Positions 36,069 through 44,977 of a stretch of DNA of 64,000 nucleotides are shown piece by piece. Source of the DNA: Leeuwenhoekiella palythoae (GTDB lineage: Bacteria; Bacteroidota; Bacteroidia; Flavobacteriales; Flavobacteriaceae); contig NZ_FQXT01000006.1 of assembly GCF_900130045.1 (NCBI RefSeq), positions 189,488-253,487 of the forward strand, written 5' to 3'. The translations under genes were made by a program, and so were the position numbers. Position 1 is the stretch's first letter. Each line of letters opens with the position of its first letter. The notes beneath the pieces were generated by a model that saw only the letters and a program-made list of their open reading frames with translations, was not told the origin of the DNA and did no database searches.

Positions 36069-36958
36069 TGTTGTATTCCGTTACGCATACCACAAAATAT
36101 GATTATGATGCGCCTGTGAGCTACTGTCATAATATCGCAGTATTAAAGCCAAGGCGTTCGCTAGGGCAGGAGTTGCTAGAATATAAAATGAGCATAGCGC
36201 CGGAAGCCGATGAGGTTTCTGAACGTGTAGATTTCTTCGGAAATTTCATCACGCGCTTTTCGATTCAGAAAGAGCACAAACAGCTCAAAGTAACTACTAA
36301 AAGCAAACTGCGAAGAGAGTATGAGCAGTACAAAACCGAATTTAGATCAGACCGTTGTACTAAAGTAAGCCTCGAGCAGGCTAAGGAAAATTTATTGAAA
36401 ACAGATCTTGAAATTCTTGATGCAAAGCAGTTTGTTTTAGATTCTATTTTTATCAATAAAACTGGTGAAGCCGTTGAAAAATATGCCCGCGAAAGCTTTA
36501 AACCCAACCGTTCTGTTTTTGAAGCTGCAGAAGAATTAATGCAGCGCATTTATACAGATTTTAAGTTCGTATCTGGCTTTACCAGTGTGTCAACGCCCAT
36601 AGACGTGGTGATGCAAGAACGCAAAGGCGTTTGTCAGGATTTTGCTCAAATCGCTATCGCTTGCATCCGAGCAATTGGCTTACCTGCGCGATACATAAGC
36701 GGGTATATTGAAACGCTTCCGCCGCCCGGTCAAGAAAAGTTAATAGGAGCAGATGCGTCTCACGCGTGGTTTTCTATTTTTATTCCGGGTTTTGGATGGG
36801 TAGATTTTGATCCTACCAATAATCAAATCCCCGGCGACCAGCATCTGGTCGTAGGTTGGGGAAGAGATTATTATGATGTACCTCCTTTAAAAGGAGTGGT
36901 TTATGGTAGTGGAAAAAGCAGACTGAGCGTTGAGGTTGATATCGCTCGTGTGGTTTAA
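36068..36958 (+). CDS. transglutaminase-like cysteine peptidase family protein
   Basis: A 296-residue cytoplasmic transglutaminase-like protein. The N-terminal domain is LYSVTHTTKYDYDAPVSYCH. The triad is complete: Cys189 in GVCQDFAQ, His232 in ASHAWFSIF and Asp248 in DFDPTNN. It ends with HLVVGWGRDYYDVPPLKGVV, the standard tail. The ATG shares one base with the upstream stop (TAATG), which indicates translational coupling with the ATP-grasp/Alpha-E gene. In this gene family it probably hydrolyses or transfers the peptide made by the ligases (inferred). The 3' end overlaps the convergent acetyltransferase by 4 bases. Confidence 0.9.
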   Translation: MLYSVTHTTKYDYDAPVSYCHNIAVLKPRRSLGQELLEYKMSIAPEADEVSERVDFFGNFITRFSIQKEHKQLKVTTKSKLRREYEQYKTEFRSDRCTKVSLEQAKENLLKTDLEILDAKQFVLDSIFINKTGEAVEKYARESFKPNRSVFEAAEELMQRIYTDFKFVSGFTSVSTPIDVVMQERKGVCQDFAQIAIACIRAIGLPARYISGYIETLPPPGQEKLIGADASHAWFSIFIPGFGWVDFDPTNNQIPGDQHLVVGWGRDYYDVPPLKGVVYGSGKSRLSVEVDIARVV

Positions 36959-37413
36959 CTCGCTGCTAGATATTTTAAGAAACACATACTGCCGCCAACA
37001 CCGCTGTATTGCCCGTAATTGGGGATTACATCGTACTGGCGCTTTTTGTATAAAGCGATTGCAGGTGGCTGAAAAATTCCGGTTTCAAGCACGCATTTAT
37101 TGTATCCTATTTCTATAGCCCAGTTCTCTAAAGCCTCAAGAATGGCGCTGGCATATCCGCGTTTGCGGTACAATGGCTTAGTATACATGCGTTTGATCTC
37201 AACGCTTCTGGGACCATATTCTCTAAATGCGCCACAAGCAACAGGAATTCCGCTGTCATACGCGACTATTACATTTTTAATTCGGTCTAAAGCATTAAAC
37301 TGATTGTAAAATGCGTGATCATCACCATCAGTGACTTTGAGGGTTTGATCCAGTTCTTTTACCATTTTCAAAAAATCAGGATTTTTTGAATCGGTACGTA
37401 CAAGATTTAACAT
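36955..37413 (-). CDS. GNAT-family N-acetyltransferase
   Basis: A 152-residue GNAT enzyme that would transfer acetyl from acetyl-CoA to an amine. The acetyl-CoA loop is MYTKPLYRKRGYASAILEAL and the second half has YNKCVLETG and ALYKKRQY. The frame is open to an ATG at 37479, but the extra 22 residues (MKSFFWNKRNVSF...) do not look like the family; ATG 37413 (MLNLVRTDS) is better. It converges on the transglutaminase gene. Substrate is unknown. Confidence 0.87.
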   Translation of the reverse strand: MLNLVRTDSKNPDFLKMVKELDQTLKVTDGDDHAFYNQFNALDRIKNVIVAYDSGIPVACGAFREYGPRSVEIKRMYTKPLYRKRGYASAILEALENWAIEIGYNKCVLETGIFQPPAIALYKKRQYDVIPNYGQYSGVGGSMCFLKYLAAS

Positions 37414-37737
37414 AGTATTGTTTTTCGGGTGGTTGAATTCGAAAGATACATTTCTCTTGTTCCAAAAAAAAGATTTCAAATAAGAATTTCTTAAACGCTT
37501 TTCAACATAAAAGCAAAATCTGGTTTTTTGTACAAATGTATAAGCAAACGCATCGTTTGCAGATTTCTGAATTTTGGAAATGGAAGCAATTTATGGACAC
37601 CGCCGAAGGGTTTAGTACTCAGTCCCGGTAGTTATCGGGATGCCTTAAAATTGAAAATTTGTTGCCAAGTACATTACCTCACGGGCCTGCCCTAATATAG
37701 TTTACTTGGAAGAAAAGCAATCACAGCCTGCTCCATC
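37414..37737. other. 324-base intergenic region
   Basis: No credible gene is present. The region holds repeat copy A (listed separately) and about 180 bases of low-complexity AT-rich DNA upstream of the acetyltransferase, where its promoter must lie. Confidence 0.6.
37590..37707 (-). repeat. dispersed intergenic repeat, copy A
   Basis: Read leftward it begins AAGTAAACTATATTAGGGCA and ends CCTTCGGCGGTGTCCATAAA. It includes an imperfect hairpin (ATCCCGATA AC TACCGGGAC) like that of copy B. It starts 31 bases past the stop of the esterase gene at 37738 and points the same way. Shared middle block: ACAAATTTTCAATTTTAAGG (copy B: ACAAATTTTTAATTTCGTGG). Confidence 0.75.
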
Positions 37738-38610
37738 TTACTCACTCACTTCGAGGTAGATATTAATAAAGTTCTCCAATTTCGATTGAAGGTCTAATTG
37801 ATCTTCGTTGCTCCAGTTGCCGTGGCCTCCGTTATAAATAGTTAGGCTATTGACTACGCTGAATTCCTCTAAGCGTTCTTGCATAAATGTAGCGTTGGTT
37901 ATTGGCACTAAAGGATCATCGTTGCCATAAAACATTAGCGTAGGGCTGGTAGCTGTACTTACCTGATATGCCGGACTCACCGCTTGTGCCAACGTATCTG
38001 CTTCGGGATATGCGTTTGCATCAATGAGTTGCGGGATGGCGACGCTATATTCAGGATGATTTTGATAGAATTCATCGTCAAGGTTTGTAGGACCTACAAT
38101 ACTGCAAACGCCTTTGACCTGATCATTTTCATCATAAACCGAATCATAATACAGTGCGAGATGTGCTCCTGCACTCACCCCAATTAAGATGAATTCTGCA
38201 CGTACTTGAAGGGTTTCTACGTTTTGTGAAATTTCTGTCAGTGCGAGACCAATTTCTTCAAATTGTTGTGGAAAGGCCGTAGTCTCCGGCGGATTGGCCA
38301 AAGTATAATTCATATTCAGAATGGCATGCTCAGGAAAATTCTCTTGTAAAAAGGGAATATACGCTTGCATATCTCTTTTGTCACCGTCAATCCAGCCACC
38401 TCCGTGAATCAGCACAAGCACTTTGGTTTTATTGCGGCTACGTGCTTCGGGAAGATACAGATCATAGATTTGCTGATTTCCCGGCCCATAAGAAGTGTTG
38501 GACAACGTTTGGGCTGGCAGATCTGTGGCTACATCAATTGTTGCCGGCACTTCCTCATTAGTACAGGACCATAAGATACAGACAAGAACTATAAGCAAAG
38601 CATTTTTCAT
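37738..38610 (-). CDS. alpha/beta-hydrolase lipoprotein (BD-FAE/carboxylesterase type)
   Basis: A 290-residue lipoprotein with lipobox ILWSC (Cys16). The hydrolase core has the oxyanion motif LIHGGGWIDGD, the nucleophile in IGVSAGAHLALYY (Ser in GVSAG), the acid in FYGNDDPLVP and the catalytic His in YNGGHGNWSNED. The layout matches BD-FAE-like esterases acting on small esters or plant-polysaccharide acyl groups. It faces the outer membrane or periplasm. No polysaccharide utilisation genes adjoin it. It is followed by repeat copy A. Confidence 0.87.
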   Translation of the reverse strand: MKNALLIVLVCILWSCTNEEVPATIDVATDLPAQTLSNTSYGPGNQQIYDLYLPEARSRNKTKVLVLIHGGGWIDGDKRDMQAYIPFLQENFPEHAILNMNYTLANPPETTAFPQQFEEIGLALTEISQNVETLQVRAEFILIGVSAGAHLALYYDSVYDENDQVKGVCSIVGPTNLDDEFYQNHPEYSVAIPQLIDANAYPEADTLAQAVSPAYQVSTATSPTLMFYGNDDPLVPITNATFMQERLEEFSVVNSLTIYNGGHGNWSNEDQLDLQSKLENFINIYLEVSE

Positions 38611-38657
38611 AATAGGGCAAGGGTTTAAAAGTATAACGTGAAAACGAGTAATTAGTA

Positions 38658-38684
38658 TAAAAAAAGCCTGCTAAAAAGCAGGCT
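38658..38684 (-). terminator. terminator downstream of the 72-residue gene
   Basis: Arms AGCCTGCT and AGCAGGCT around AAAA; read leftward it is followed by seven T. It ends transcripts that pass through the 38815-39033 gene and repeat copy B. Confidence 0.8.
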
Positions 38685-38705
38685 CAGATATACAGTGATT
38701 TGGGT

Positions 38706-38820
38706 TAATTGGCACCGCCAAAGGGTTTTATACTCAATCCCGATAGTTATCGGGATGCCACGAAATTAAAAATTTGTTCGCAATGAAAGCCGAGTGAGCT
38801 TGCCCCGAGGTAGTTTACTT
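38706..38820 (-). repeat. dispersed intergenic repeat, copy B (reference copy)
   Basis: Read leftward it begins AAGTAAACTACCTCGGGGCA, in which TAA is the stop codon of the upstream gene. It ends CCTTTGGCGGTGCCAATTAA. It contains a perfect 9-base hairpin, ATCCCGATAGTTATCGGGAT, at 38737-38756. Length about 115 bases. It points the same way as the gene it follows. Confidence 0.78.
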
Positions 38821-39033
38821 GATTGGTTTATATTCTCCAACCGAAAGCCCTAAGCAATTCAGTTCATTTTTAATGCGTTCATAAACGCTGGGTTTTGCAT
38901 AATCAACAGCGATAATGTTTTTTTTGAGGTTGATCTCTAAAACGCGAACCTCCATAATTCGGTTTAAACAGCGGCTGATCGCATCTTGCGAACCGGTGAA
39001 GTTCTTTTCGGAAATTTGAAGCGTAGCTTTCAT
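38815..39033 (-). CDS. small HMA-like protein without CxxC
   Basis: A 72-residue cytoplasmic protein, MKATLQISEKNFTGSQDAIS ... VLEINLKKNIIAVDY ... IKNELNCLGLSVGEYKPIK. The order of predicted strands and helices, with VRVLEINLKKNIIAVDY as the central hairpin and a final ELNCLGL helix, resembles heavy-metal-associated domains, but the CxxC metal site is missing. Function is unknown; the fold is inferred. Its stop codon is the first part of repeat copy B. Confidence 0.6.
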   Translation of the reverse strand: MKATLQISEKNFTGSQDAISRCLNRIMEVRVLEINLKKNIIAVDYAKPSVYERIKNELNCLGLSVGEYKPIK

Positions 39034-39146
39034 AAATTCTTAAATAATTGGCGGTTAGACTGAAGCGGTCTTATAAAAGTACAACAGGTTTGTTTAAGTA
39101 GTGTTAATAAAACGTTGCAAAAACAGTGATTTACAAGGTTTTAGTG

Positions 39147-39174
39147 TTAAAATTTTAAGCTAAACCGGTTTAGC
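39147..39174. other. two adjoining perfect palindromes
   Basis: TTAAAATTTTAA (39147-39158) directly abuts GCTAAACCGGTTTAGC (39159-39174). Both are perfect inverted repeats. They lie between the PH-domain gene and the 72-residue gene, both leftward, so they may be an operator for the latter or a weak hairpin terminator for the former. Confidence 0.5.
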
Positions 39175-39207
39175 CGAAAAGCACATTTTACAAGTGTTTG
39201 GCTTACA

Positions 39208-39585
39208 CTAGAGCACTTTTGCCGCTAAATAGCGTTGAATTGCATAAACATCTATTTGTTTGGTGAACTTTTTGCTTACACTAGGTACATTTTCACTGCT
39301 GATCCATATTTTTAATTCGGCATCTAAATCAAAAGTTCCTGCTGTTTCTAATGAAAAGCGTGAAATATTCTTATATGGTAAGCTTTTATATTCCACTTTA
39401 CTACCGGTGACACCCTGCACATCAATAAGAATTAAGCGCTTTGTAGTAAATATAAAAACGTCTCTCAGCAGTTTAAAGCCAAGCTCAACCTGTTCACTAT
39501 CGGTAAGTAAGCGTTCATATTTAGTACTTAATTCTTCCGCCGGGATCTCACTGGCGTTCCCTAATATTCTTCCTAATAAACTCAT
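39208..39585 (-). CDS. bacterial PH-domain protein
   Basis: A 125-residue protein that is almost entirely one bacterial pleckstrin-homology domain: FKLLRDVFIFTTKRLILID, then YKSLPYKNISRFSLETAGTF and LDAELKIWISSE, ending with a helix QIDVYAIQRYLAAKVL. The frame is open to 39648, but ATG 39585 (MSLLGRILGNASEI) fits the family and avoids a 21-residue extension. No membrane segment. Such proteins are widespread and uncharacterised. Confidence 0.83.
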   Translation of the reverse strand: MSLLGRILGNASEIPAEELSTKYERLLTDSEQVELGFKLLRDVFIFTTKRLILIDVQGVTGSKVEYKSLPYKNISRFSLETAGTFDLDAELKIWISSENVPSVSKKFTKQIDVYAIQRYLAAKVL

Positions 39586-39698
39586 AGCGCTAATTTTTGA
39601 GCTAAAGGTTATAAAAGAAAATTTTAAGAACTGTGAGCGTCTAGCCAATTAACAGCGATTTAATAGTAGTGAACCGTGAACATAAAAATTGAAGTAAA

Positions 39699-39726
39699 TA
39701 AAAAAAGCCTCCGGATGGAGGCTTTT
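39699..39726 (-). terminator. terminator of the xylBA operon
   Basis: Arms AAAAGCCTCC and GGAGGCTTTT around a short loop, followed leftward by seven T. It lies 21 bases past the xylA stop. Confidence 0.85.
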
Positions 39727-39746
39727 CAATGCTTTTGAGGAAATCC

Positions 39747-41057
39747 TTAAAATGCATTAGCAATAAGCTGCTCGAACAACTCTTGCTTTCCGCTGTATGG
39801 TTTTGGTTCTCCGGTTTGGTGTCCCAAGGTACTGAGCGCTTCTAGCGATAAAGCGCCAGATTCAAATTTTGCACCATTCCCCTGATCAAAAGAAGCATAG
39901 CGGTTTTTGCGTAGTTCTTTATAAGAAGTATGCTGAAGCACGTGATCTGCAGCGATCAGTCCGCGGGCAAAAGTATCCATACCGGCGATGTGGGCGATAA
40001 ATTTATCTTCAAGATCAGTAGAATTACGGCGCACTTTAGCGTCAAAGTTGATGCCGCCGCCTTGAATTCCACCACCTTCAAGAATAACCAACATTGCTTG
40101 AGTCGCTTCATACACATCAATAGGAAACTGATCTGTATCCCAACCGTTTTGGTAGTCGCCACGATTGGCATCAATACTGCCTAGCATTCCTGCGTCAACA
40201 GCTACTTGTAATTCGTGCTCAAATGTATGACTTGCTAAGGTTGCGTGATTCACTTCAAGATTCAGTTTAAAATCATCTTGTAGTCCGTATTTATTAATGA
40301 AACCTAAACTCGTTGCTGCATCAAAATCATATTGATGCTTGGTAGGTTCCATAGGTTTAGGTTCGATTAAAAAGTTTCCTTTAAATCCTTGTTTACGCGC
40401 ATAATCACGCGCAATGGTAAGAAACTGCGCCAGATGATCCAGCTCGCGTTTCATGTCGGTATTCAGCAAGCTCATATAGCCTTCACGACCACCCCAAAAC
40501 ACATAATTCTCACCACCCAACGCAAGAGTTGCGTCAATGGCAATTTTAAGCTGCGCACCGGCATAGGCCACTACATCAAAATTAGGATTGGTTGCAGCAC
40601 CATTCATATAACGCGGATTACTAAAGAGGTTTGATGTTCCCCAAAGCAGTTTAATACCGCTTTCTTGCTGTTTGGTTTTTGCATAGTCTACAACCGCAGC
40701 AATGCGTTTTTCAAACTCCCCAAGACTAGGAGCTTCATCTACAAGATCTACATCATGAAAGCAGTAATACGGAAGACCTAGCTTGGTCATAAATTCAAAT
40801 GCGGCATCCATTTTATCCTTAGCACGTATTACAGGATCGGGGTTGGCATCCCAGGAAAAAGTTTCGGTGGGAGCGCCAAAAGGATCTCCACCTTTATTGT
40901 TAAGCGTATGCCAGTAGGCCATCGCAAAACGCATATGCTCTTTTAGTGTTTTTCCTGCGACTACTTTGTTTTCATCGTAGTATTTAAAGGCAAGCGGATT
41001 ATCGCTTTCTTTTCCTTCAAATTTGATTGGGTCTATGTTTTTAAAATAGGTACTCAT
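39747..41057 (-). CDS. xylA: xylose isomerase
   Basis: A 436-residue class II xylose isomerase that converts D-xylose to D-xylulose. Metal and substrate residues are visible in [46 protein letters not shown], and [19 protein letters not shown]. Length and order are normal. The ATG shares a base with the xylB stop (TAATG), so the two are coupled. A terminator follows. Confidence 0.96.
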   Translation of the reverse strand: MSTYFKNIDPIKFEGKESDNPLAFKYYDENKVVAGKTLKEHMRFAMAYWHTLNNKGGDPFGAPTETFSWDANPDPVIRAKDKMDAAFEFMTKLGLPYYCFHDVDLVDEAPSLGEFEKRIAAVVDYAKTKQQESGIKLLWGTSNLFSNPRYMNGAATNPNFDVVAYAGAQLKIAIDATLALGGENYVFWGGREGYMSLLNTDMKRELDHLAQFLTIARDYARKQGFKGNFLIEPKPMEPTKHQYDFDAATSLGFINKYGLQDDFKLNLEVNHATLASHTFEHELQVAVDAGMLGSIDANRGDYQNGWDTDQFPIDVYEATQAMLVILEGGGIQGGGINFDAKVRRNSTDLEDKFIAHIAGMDTFARGLIAADHVLQHTSYKELRKNRYASFDQGNGAKFESGALSLEALSTLGHQTGEPKPYSGKQELFEQLIANAF

Positions 41058-42547
41058 TATGCTATTATTTGAATATTATTTTTCCAGGTTTGATATAAAT
41101 CGGTGTATTGTTGTTTTAATTCGGGTTGAGGCTCCTGAGTGCTTAATAACTCTAGTCCGTGGGCGGCATCATCCAGACTGGTATAAAATCCATAGCCGTG
41201 GGCTGCTCCTCGCGCAGCACCTTCAGCGCCATTGGTTTTGTACAGCGCTAAGGTAGTTTGCGTGGTATTTACAAAAATATCTCTGAATACCGGACTCAGG
41301 AATAAATTGGCTTTTGTAGCCTTTACGGAATGTCCACCGGCGCCAATATGCTGCATTACCTCAAAGCCGTAGTTCATGGCATAAACAATTCCTTCACAAG
41401 CAGCGCGAACCATATGGGTGGCTCCGTGCCTGTTGAAATCTAAATTCTGCAATCCGCTGAAGGATTTCTTGTTATTAAATATACGTTCAACACCATTGCC
41501 AAAAGGATAAAAGTTAAGTCCGGCACTACCCGGACCAGCTTGCGCTGCTTGCGCATTTAAGAAATCGTAGGACAAAAACTTATCTTTTCCGGTGGAAAGT
41601 ATTTTACGCAACCACTGATACAAGATCCCTGAACCATTAATACAGAGTAACACGCCGTTGCGTTTTTGAGCTTCGGTGTTATTCACGTGCAAAAAGGTGT
41701 TGATGCGATTTTCGGTATCAAAAGCATCTTGATCGGTCACCGAATAGATCACTGCGGAAGTTCCGGCAGTAGTGGCGATTTCTCCGGGTTGATTTACGTT
41801 AAGTGCGAGCGCATTATTGGGTTGATCTCCGGCGCGATAGGTGATTGCTACGTCTTTAGAAAAGCCCAAACGCTCAGCGATATGAGGTGCAATAGTCGCC
41901 TGATGACTAAAATTAGCCACGACCTCAGGAATCACCGCACGCGGAAGATCTAAAGCATCGAGGACTTCTTCGGCTAAGGCATTCTTTTTAAAATCCCAAA
42001 GCGCTGCTTCAGAAAGCCCTGATTTGCTGGTTTGTGCTATGCCCGAAAATTTAGCGGCCAGATAATCGCCCGGAAGCATCATATGTGCGACCTGATCAAA
42101 AAGCTCTGGTTCGTGTTGCTGAACCCACTTTAACTTCGCTGCGGTAAAATTCCCCGGACTTTGCAAAACCCGGTCTTGAAAAAATGTTGCTCCTTTTTCC
42201 TGATAGTATTTTTCGCCAATAGGCGCAGCACGGCTATCACACCAGATGATAGAAGGCCGCAAAATATTTAGATCTTTGTCGGTAAGTACCAGACCGTGCA
42301 TTTGATACGAAATCCCAATGGCTTTAATTAGGCTAATGTCAACACCATGATCTTTTAATTTTTTTACACCCGTACAAGTGTACTCCCACCAGAGTTGCGG
42401 ATCTTGCTCAGCCCAACCGCTTTGAGGGGCTTTGATGATCATCTCGTGATCAGGAACCGTGCAACTGCCTACTGATTTGCCAGTGTTGGCATCAAGTACG
42501 GCAAGCTTGATTGAAGAACTGCCCAGATCGATTCCTAAAAAATACAT
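41057..42547 (-). CDS. xylB: xylulokinase
   Basis: A 496-residue FGGY-family sugar kinase that phosphorylates D-xylulose. It begins [19 protein letters not shown] (phosphate-1 motif) and has GYSQ-like [41 protein letters not shown] and the adenosine loop in [14 protein letters not shown]. The gene is upstream of xylA in a two-gene operon and divergent from a NUDIX-type regulator that probably controls it. No xylose transporter is in the window. Confidence 0.94.
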   Translation of the reverse strand: MYFLGIDLGSSSIKLAVLDANTGKSVGSCTVPDHEMIIKAPQSGWAEQDPQLWWEYTCTGVKKLKDHGVDISLIKAIGISYQMHGLVLTDKDLNILRPSIIWCDSRAAPIGEKYYQEKGATFFQDRVLQSPGNFTAAKLKWVQQHEPELFDQVAHMMLPGDYLAAKFSGIAQTSKSGLSEAALWDFKKNALAEEVLDALDLPRAVIPEVVANFSHQATIAPHIAERLGFSKDVAITYRAGDQPNNALALNVNQPGEIATTAGTSAVIYSVTDQDAFDTENRINTFLHVNNTEAQKRNGVLLCINGSGILYQWLRKILSTGKDKFLSYDFLNAQAAQAGPGSAGLNFYPFGNGVERIFNNKKSFSGLQNLDFNRHGATHMVRAACEGIVYAMNYGFEVMQHIGAGGHSVKATKANLFLSPVFRDIFVNTTQTTLALYKTNGAEGAARGAAHGYGFYTSLDDAAHGLELLSTQEPQPELKQQYTDLYQTWKNNIQIIA

Positions 42548-42604
42548 ATGCGTTTAAATTAAATCTCTTATTTTAGTCCAGAGGACAACTTATGGTTTGT
42601 ATGA

Positions 42605-42680
42605 CTACAAGTATACTTATAAAATATGGAATCTCATAACCGCTCTAAAAAATTTATCGATATTAGCGATTGATAACCAG
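42605..42680. promoter_or_regulatory. candidate operator region between xylB and the NUDIX regulator
   Basis: The 137-base divergent gap holds a perfect palindrome AAGTATACTT (42609-42618) overlapping a possible leftward -7 element (TATACTTG), and a looser inverted repeat TTATCGAT ... ATTGATAA (42655-42677) near the regulator start. Either could be the binding site of the NUDIX regulator; this is a guess from position. Confidence 0.3.
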
Positions 42681-42684
42681 AATT

Positions 42685-43380
42685 ATGGCAAAACAATACG
42701 AAGCGACCATTTTAGACAGTATAACCATTGATTGTGTCATATTTGGGTTCAATCAAGGGGCTTTAGAAGTGCTTTTAGTCAAGCACGCTGATGGTATTAG
42801 TAAAGATAAATGGGGGCTCCCCGGAGGATGGATTTTTACTGATGAAAGCACAGATGCTGCTGCTAACCGTTTACTGCTCGAACTTACCGGAATTAAAGAT
42901 GTTTATCTCGAGCAGCTGCGCGCTTTTAGCGAACCTGATCGTTTTCCGGTTTCTCGAGTGATTACAGTGGGATATTACGCGTTAATTAAAAAGCAAGACT
43001 GGACGGGCTTAAAACCCGGAGCTACCGCTTCTGAAGTAGCGTGGTTTAAAGTTTCTGAAGTGGAAACGCTAATTTATGACCACCGTCATATTTTAGGGGT
43101 TGGCTTGCGCAGACTGCGCCGCAGAATTAAACAAGAGCCTATTGGATTCAATTTATTACCCGAAAAATTTACGTTGCTTCAGTTGATGCATTTGTACGAA
43201 GAGATTCTAGGTTACGAAATGGACAAGCCCAACTTCAGAAGAAAAATTCTTAGAATGAATTTACTAACGGCGCTAGATGAAAAACAGAAAGACGTCTCGC
43301 ATCGTGCCGCCACACTTTATAAATTCAATCCTGAAACCTATCAAAAGCTATTAGAAAAGGGATTTAATTTTGAGTTTTAA
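42685..43380 (+). CDS. NUDIX-type transcriptional regulator of pentose genes
   Basis: A 231-residue protein. Residues 1 to about 145 are a NUDIX fold, and the C-terminal part (FTLLQLMHLYEEILG, FRRKILRM, ... TYQKLLEKGFNFEF) is the winged-helix domain of NrtR/AraR-type regulators. The Nudix box reads GWIFTDESTDAAANRLLLEL: in the REuxEE core the first and last glutamates are Leu, so hydrolysis is unlikely and a sugar-sensing role fits. Bacteroides AraR is a characterised relative that controls arabinose genes. Divergent position makes xylBA the likely target. ATG 42685 is preferred to an in-frame TTG at 42670. Confidence 0.85.
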   Translation: MAKQYEATILDSITIDCVIFGFNQGALEVLLVKHADGISKDKWGLPGGWIFTDESTDAAANRLLLELTGIKDVYLEQLRAFSEPDRFPVSRVITVGYYALIKKQDWTGLKPGATASEVAWFKVSEVETLIYDHRHILGVGLRRLRRRIKQEPIGFNLLPEKFTLLQLMHLYEEILGYEMDKPNFRRKILRMNLLTALDEKQKDVSHRAATLYKFNPETYQKLLEKGFNFEF

Positions 43381-43383
43381 ACT

Positions 43384-43413
43384 AAAAAAAAGCCGCAATC
43401 ACAAGATTACGCC
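43384..43413 (-). terminator. terminator of the RND efflux operon
   Basis: Read leftward, arms GGCGTAATC and GATTGCGGC (one mismatch, one T-G pair) around TTGT are followed by eight T. It lies 22 bases past the stop of the outer-membrane factor gene. Confidence 0.75.
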
Positions 43414-43435
43414 TTTGCTTTTTGTAAACTTCAGT

Positions 43436-44962
43436 TTATTGCCATCCACCACCAAGACTGCGGTAGAGTTCAATGTTTGCAATTAAGATCTGCTTTTTAG
43501 TATTGATTTCATTCAATTCACTTTCTAAGGCATCGCTCTGTGCGGTGATCACCTCGAGATAATTGGCAAATCCACCTCTAAATAACAAAGCAGCATCTTT
43601 AAGTCCTTTTTGCGTAACCTCGATACGCTCTTGTGCGATCTTATATTCCTGAGTCAGTTTATTGATTCGGGTAAGCGAATTAGATACATCTTCAACAGCA
43701 CCAATTAAATTATCCTTAAACTCCAATTGTGCGATCTCGCGTTCTGTAAGTGCGACACGATAATTGGTTTTCAGTTTACGGTTATTGAAAATCGGCTGAA
43801 AAATAGAACCGTTGAGCAATGCAAACGCCGAACTAACCGGATCGAAAAAATTTTCCAATTCAAACGAATTTAAACCCAATCCCGCACCAATACTAAGCGA
43901 TGGATATTTTAAAGCTTCGGCTACGCCCGTGCGTGCATTTTGAGCGATAAGTTCGTACTCCGCCATCGCCACATCGGGACGGTTTTTAACCAATTCGATA
44001 GGAACACCGGTTTTATATTTTTCCTGAAATTGAATATCATCAAAATTTGCAGTAAGCTCAATGGCACGAGGCGATCTTCCTAAAAGACGGTTCAGTTTAT
44101 TTTCCTGAACGGTATATTGACGCTCCAATTGCGGAATTAAAGACTGTGCTTTTAACTGCTGCGACTTGGTTTGTTGCAGCGCTAGCGAAGTAGTCTCGCC
44201 CGCATCGTATTGCAGCTTTACAATATTATAGGTACTATCATTAAGTGCATAGTTCTTTTCGGCAACTTCAACCTGAGACTTCAGCATTATTAAATTATAA
44301 TAGGTCGAAGCAACTTCGGCGATCAATTCGGTTTGTACTGCTTTTTTAAATTCCTGGCTTTTCATAAAGTCGGCACGAGCCGCTTCTTTTTGCCATCTCA
44401 GTTTGCCCCAAATGTCAATTTCCCAATCAGCTTGCAGTGCAGAAGTATATTCTAATCTTTCGGTATACAAACTGGTAGGCGGCGTTTCACCGTGGTTACG
44501 TCTGGCGCGGTTAGAACCGTAATTATTGTAGTTCTCAGAATAATATTCTCTTCTAAAGCCTGCCGGAGTCGCGTTTACCGATGGCAAAAAGTTTGCTTTA
44601 GATTGGGCTAAATATTCCATCCCAATATCCATATTGCGCATTGCTTTTTGCAAGTCAATATTGTTTACCAAAGCGGTATCTATAAGAGCAATCAAGGTGC
44701 TGTCTTCTATAAACTCTCTCCAAGGAATGTGTGACATCATCAGGCTATCGCGCGTAATTGCAGCTTCGGCCAAAGAATCATTAAAAATAGAATCTTTCAC
44801 ATAAAACTCTTCAGAAACATCGTCAAATTGAGGACGCTCGTATTGTTGACCTACTTTACAACTTCCGAGGATCAATAAGATCAACAAGATGCAACTCGCA
44901 ATCAGATAGCGTTTTATATTCGGTTTTCTTTTTATCGTATGTATATCAATTATCTTTTTCAT
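43436..44962 (-). CDS. RND efflux outer-membrane factor lipoprotein (TolC/OprM type)
   Basis: A 508-residue outer-membrane channel of the NodT/OprM subfamily. A membrane-type leader ends in lipobox ILGSC (Cys35). The body has the two OEP repeats: QADWEIDIWGKLRWQKEAAR with ELIAEVASTYYNLI, then LVKNRPDVAMAEYELIAQNA and NYLEVITAQSDALESELNEI. It forms the exit duct for the pump encoded 15 bases upstream. It is the last gene of the operon MFP-RND-OMF. Confidence 0.93.
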   Translation of the reverse strand: MKKIIDIHTIKRKPNIKRYLIASCILLILLILGSCKVGQQYERPQFDDVSEEFYVKDSIFNDSLAEAAITRDSLMMSHIPWREFIEDSTLIALIDTALVNNIDLQKAMRNMDIGMEYLAQSKANFLPSVNATPAGFRREYYSENYNNYGSNRARRNHGETPPTSLYTERLEYTSALQADWEIDIWGKLRWQKEAARADFMKSQEFKKAVQTELIAEVASTYYNLIMLKSQVEVAEKNYALNDSTYNIVKLQYDAGETTSLALQQTKSQQLKAQSLIPQLERQYTVQENKLNRLLGRSPRAIELTANFDDIQFQEKYKTGVPIELVKNRPDVAMAEYELIAQNARTGVAEALKYPSLSIGAGLGLNSFELENFFDPVSSAFALLNGSIFQPIFNNRKLKTNYRVALTEREIAQLEFKDNLIGAVEDVSNSLTRINKLTQEYKIAQERIEVTQKGLKDAALLFRGGFANYLEVITAQSDALESELNEINTKKQILIANIELYRSLGGGWQ

Positions 44963-44977
44963 TGTGGTTAGGTTAGG

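Noticed and set aside
39260-39652. A 130-codon rightward frame
   Set aside because: It is antisense to the PH-domain gene, whose protein fits a known family.
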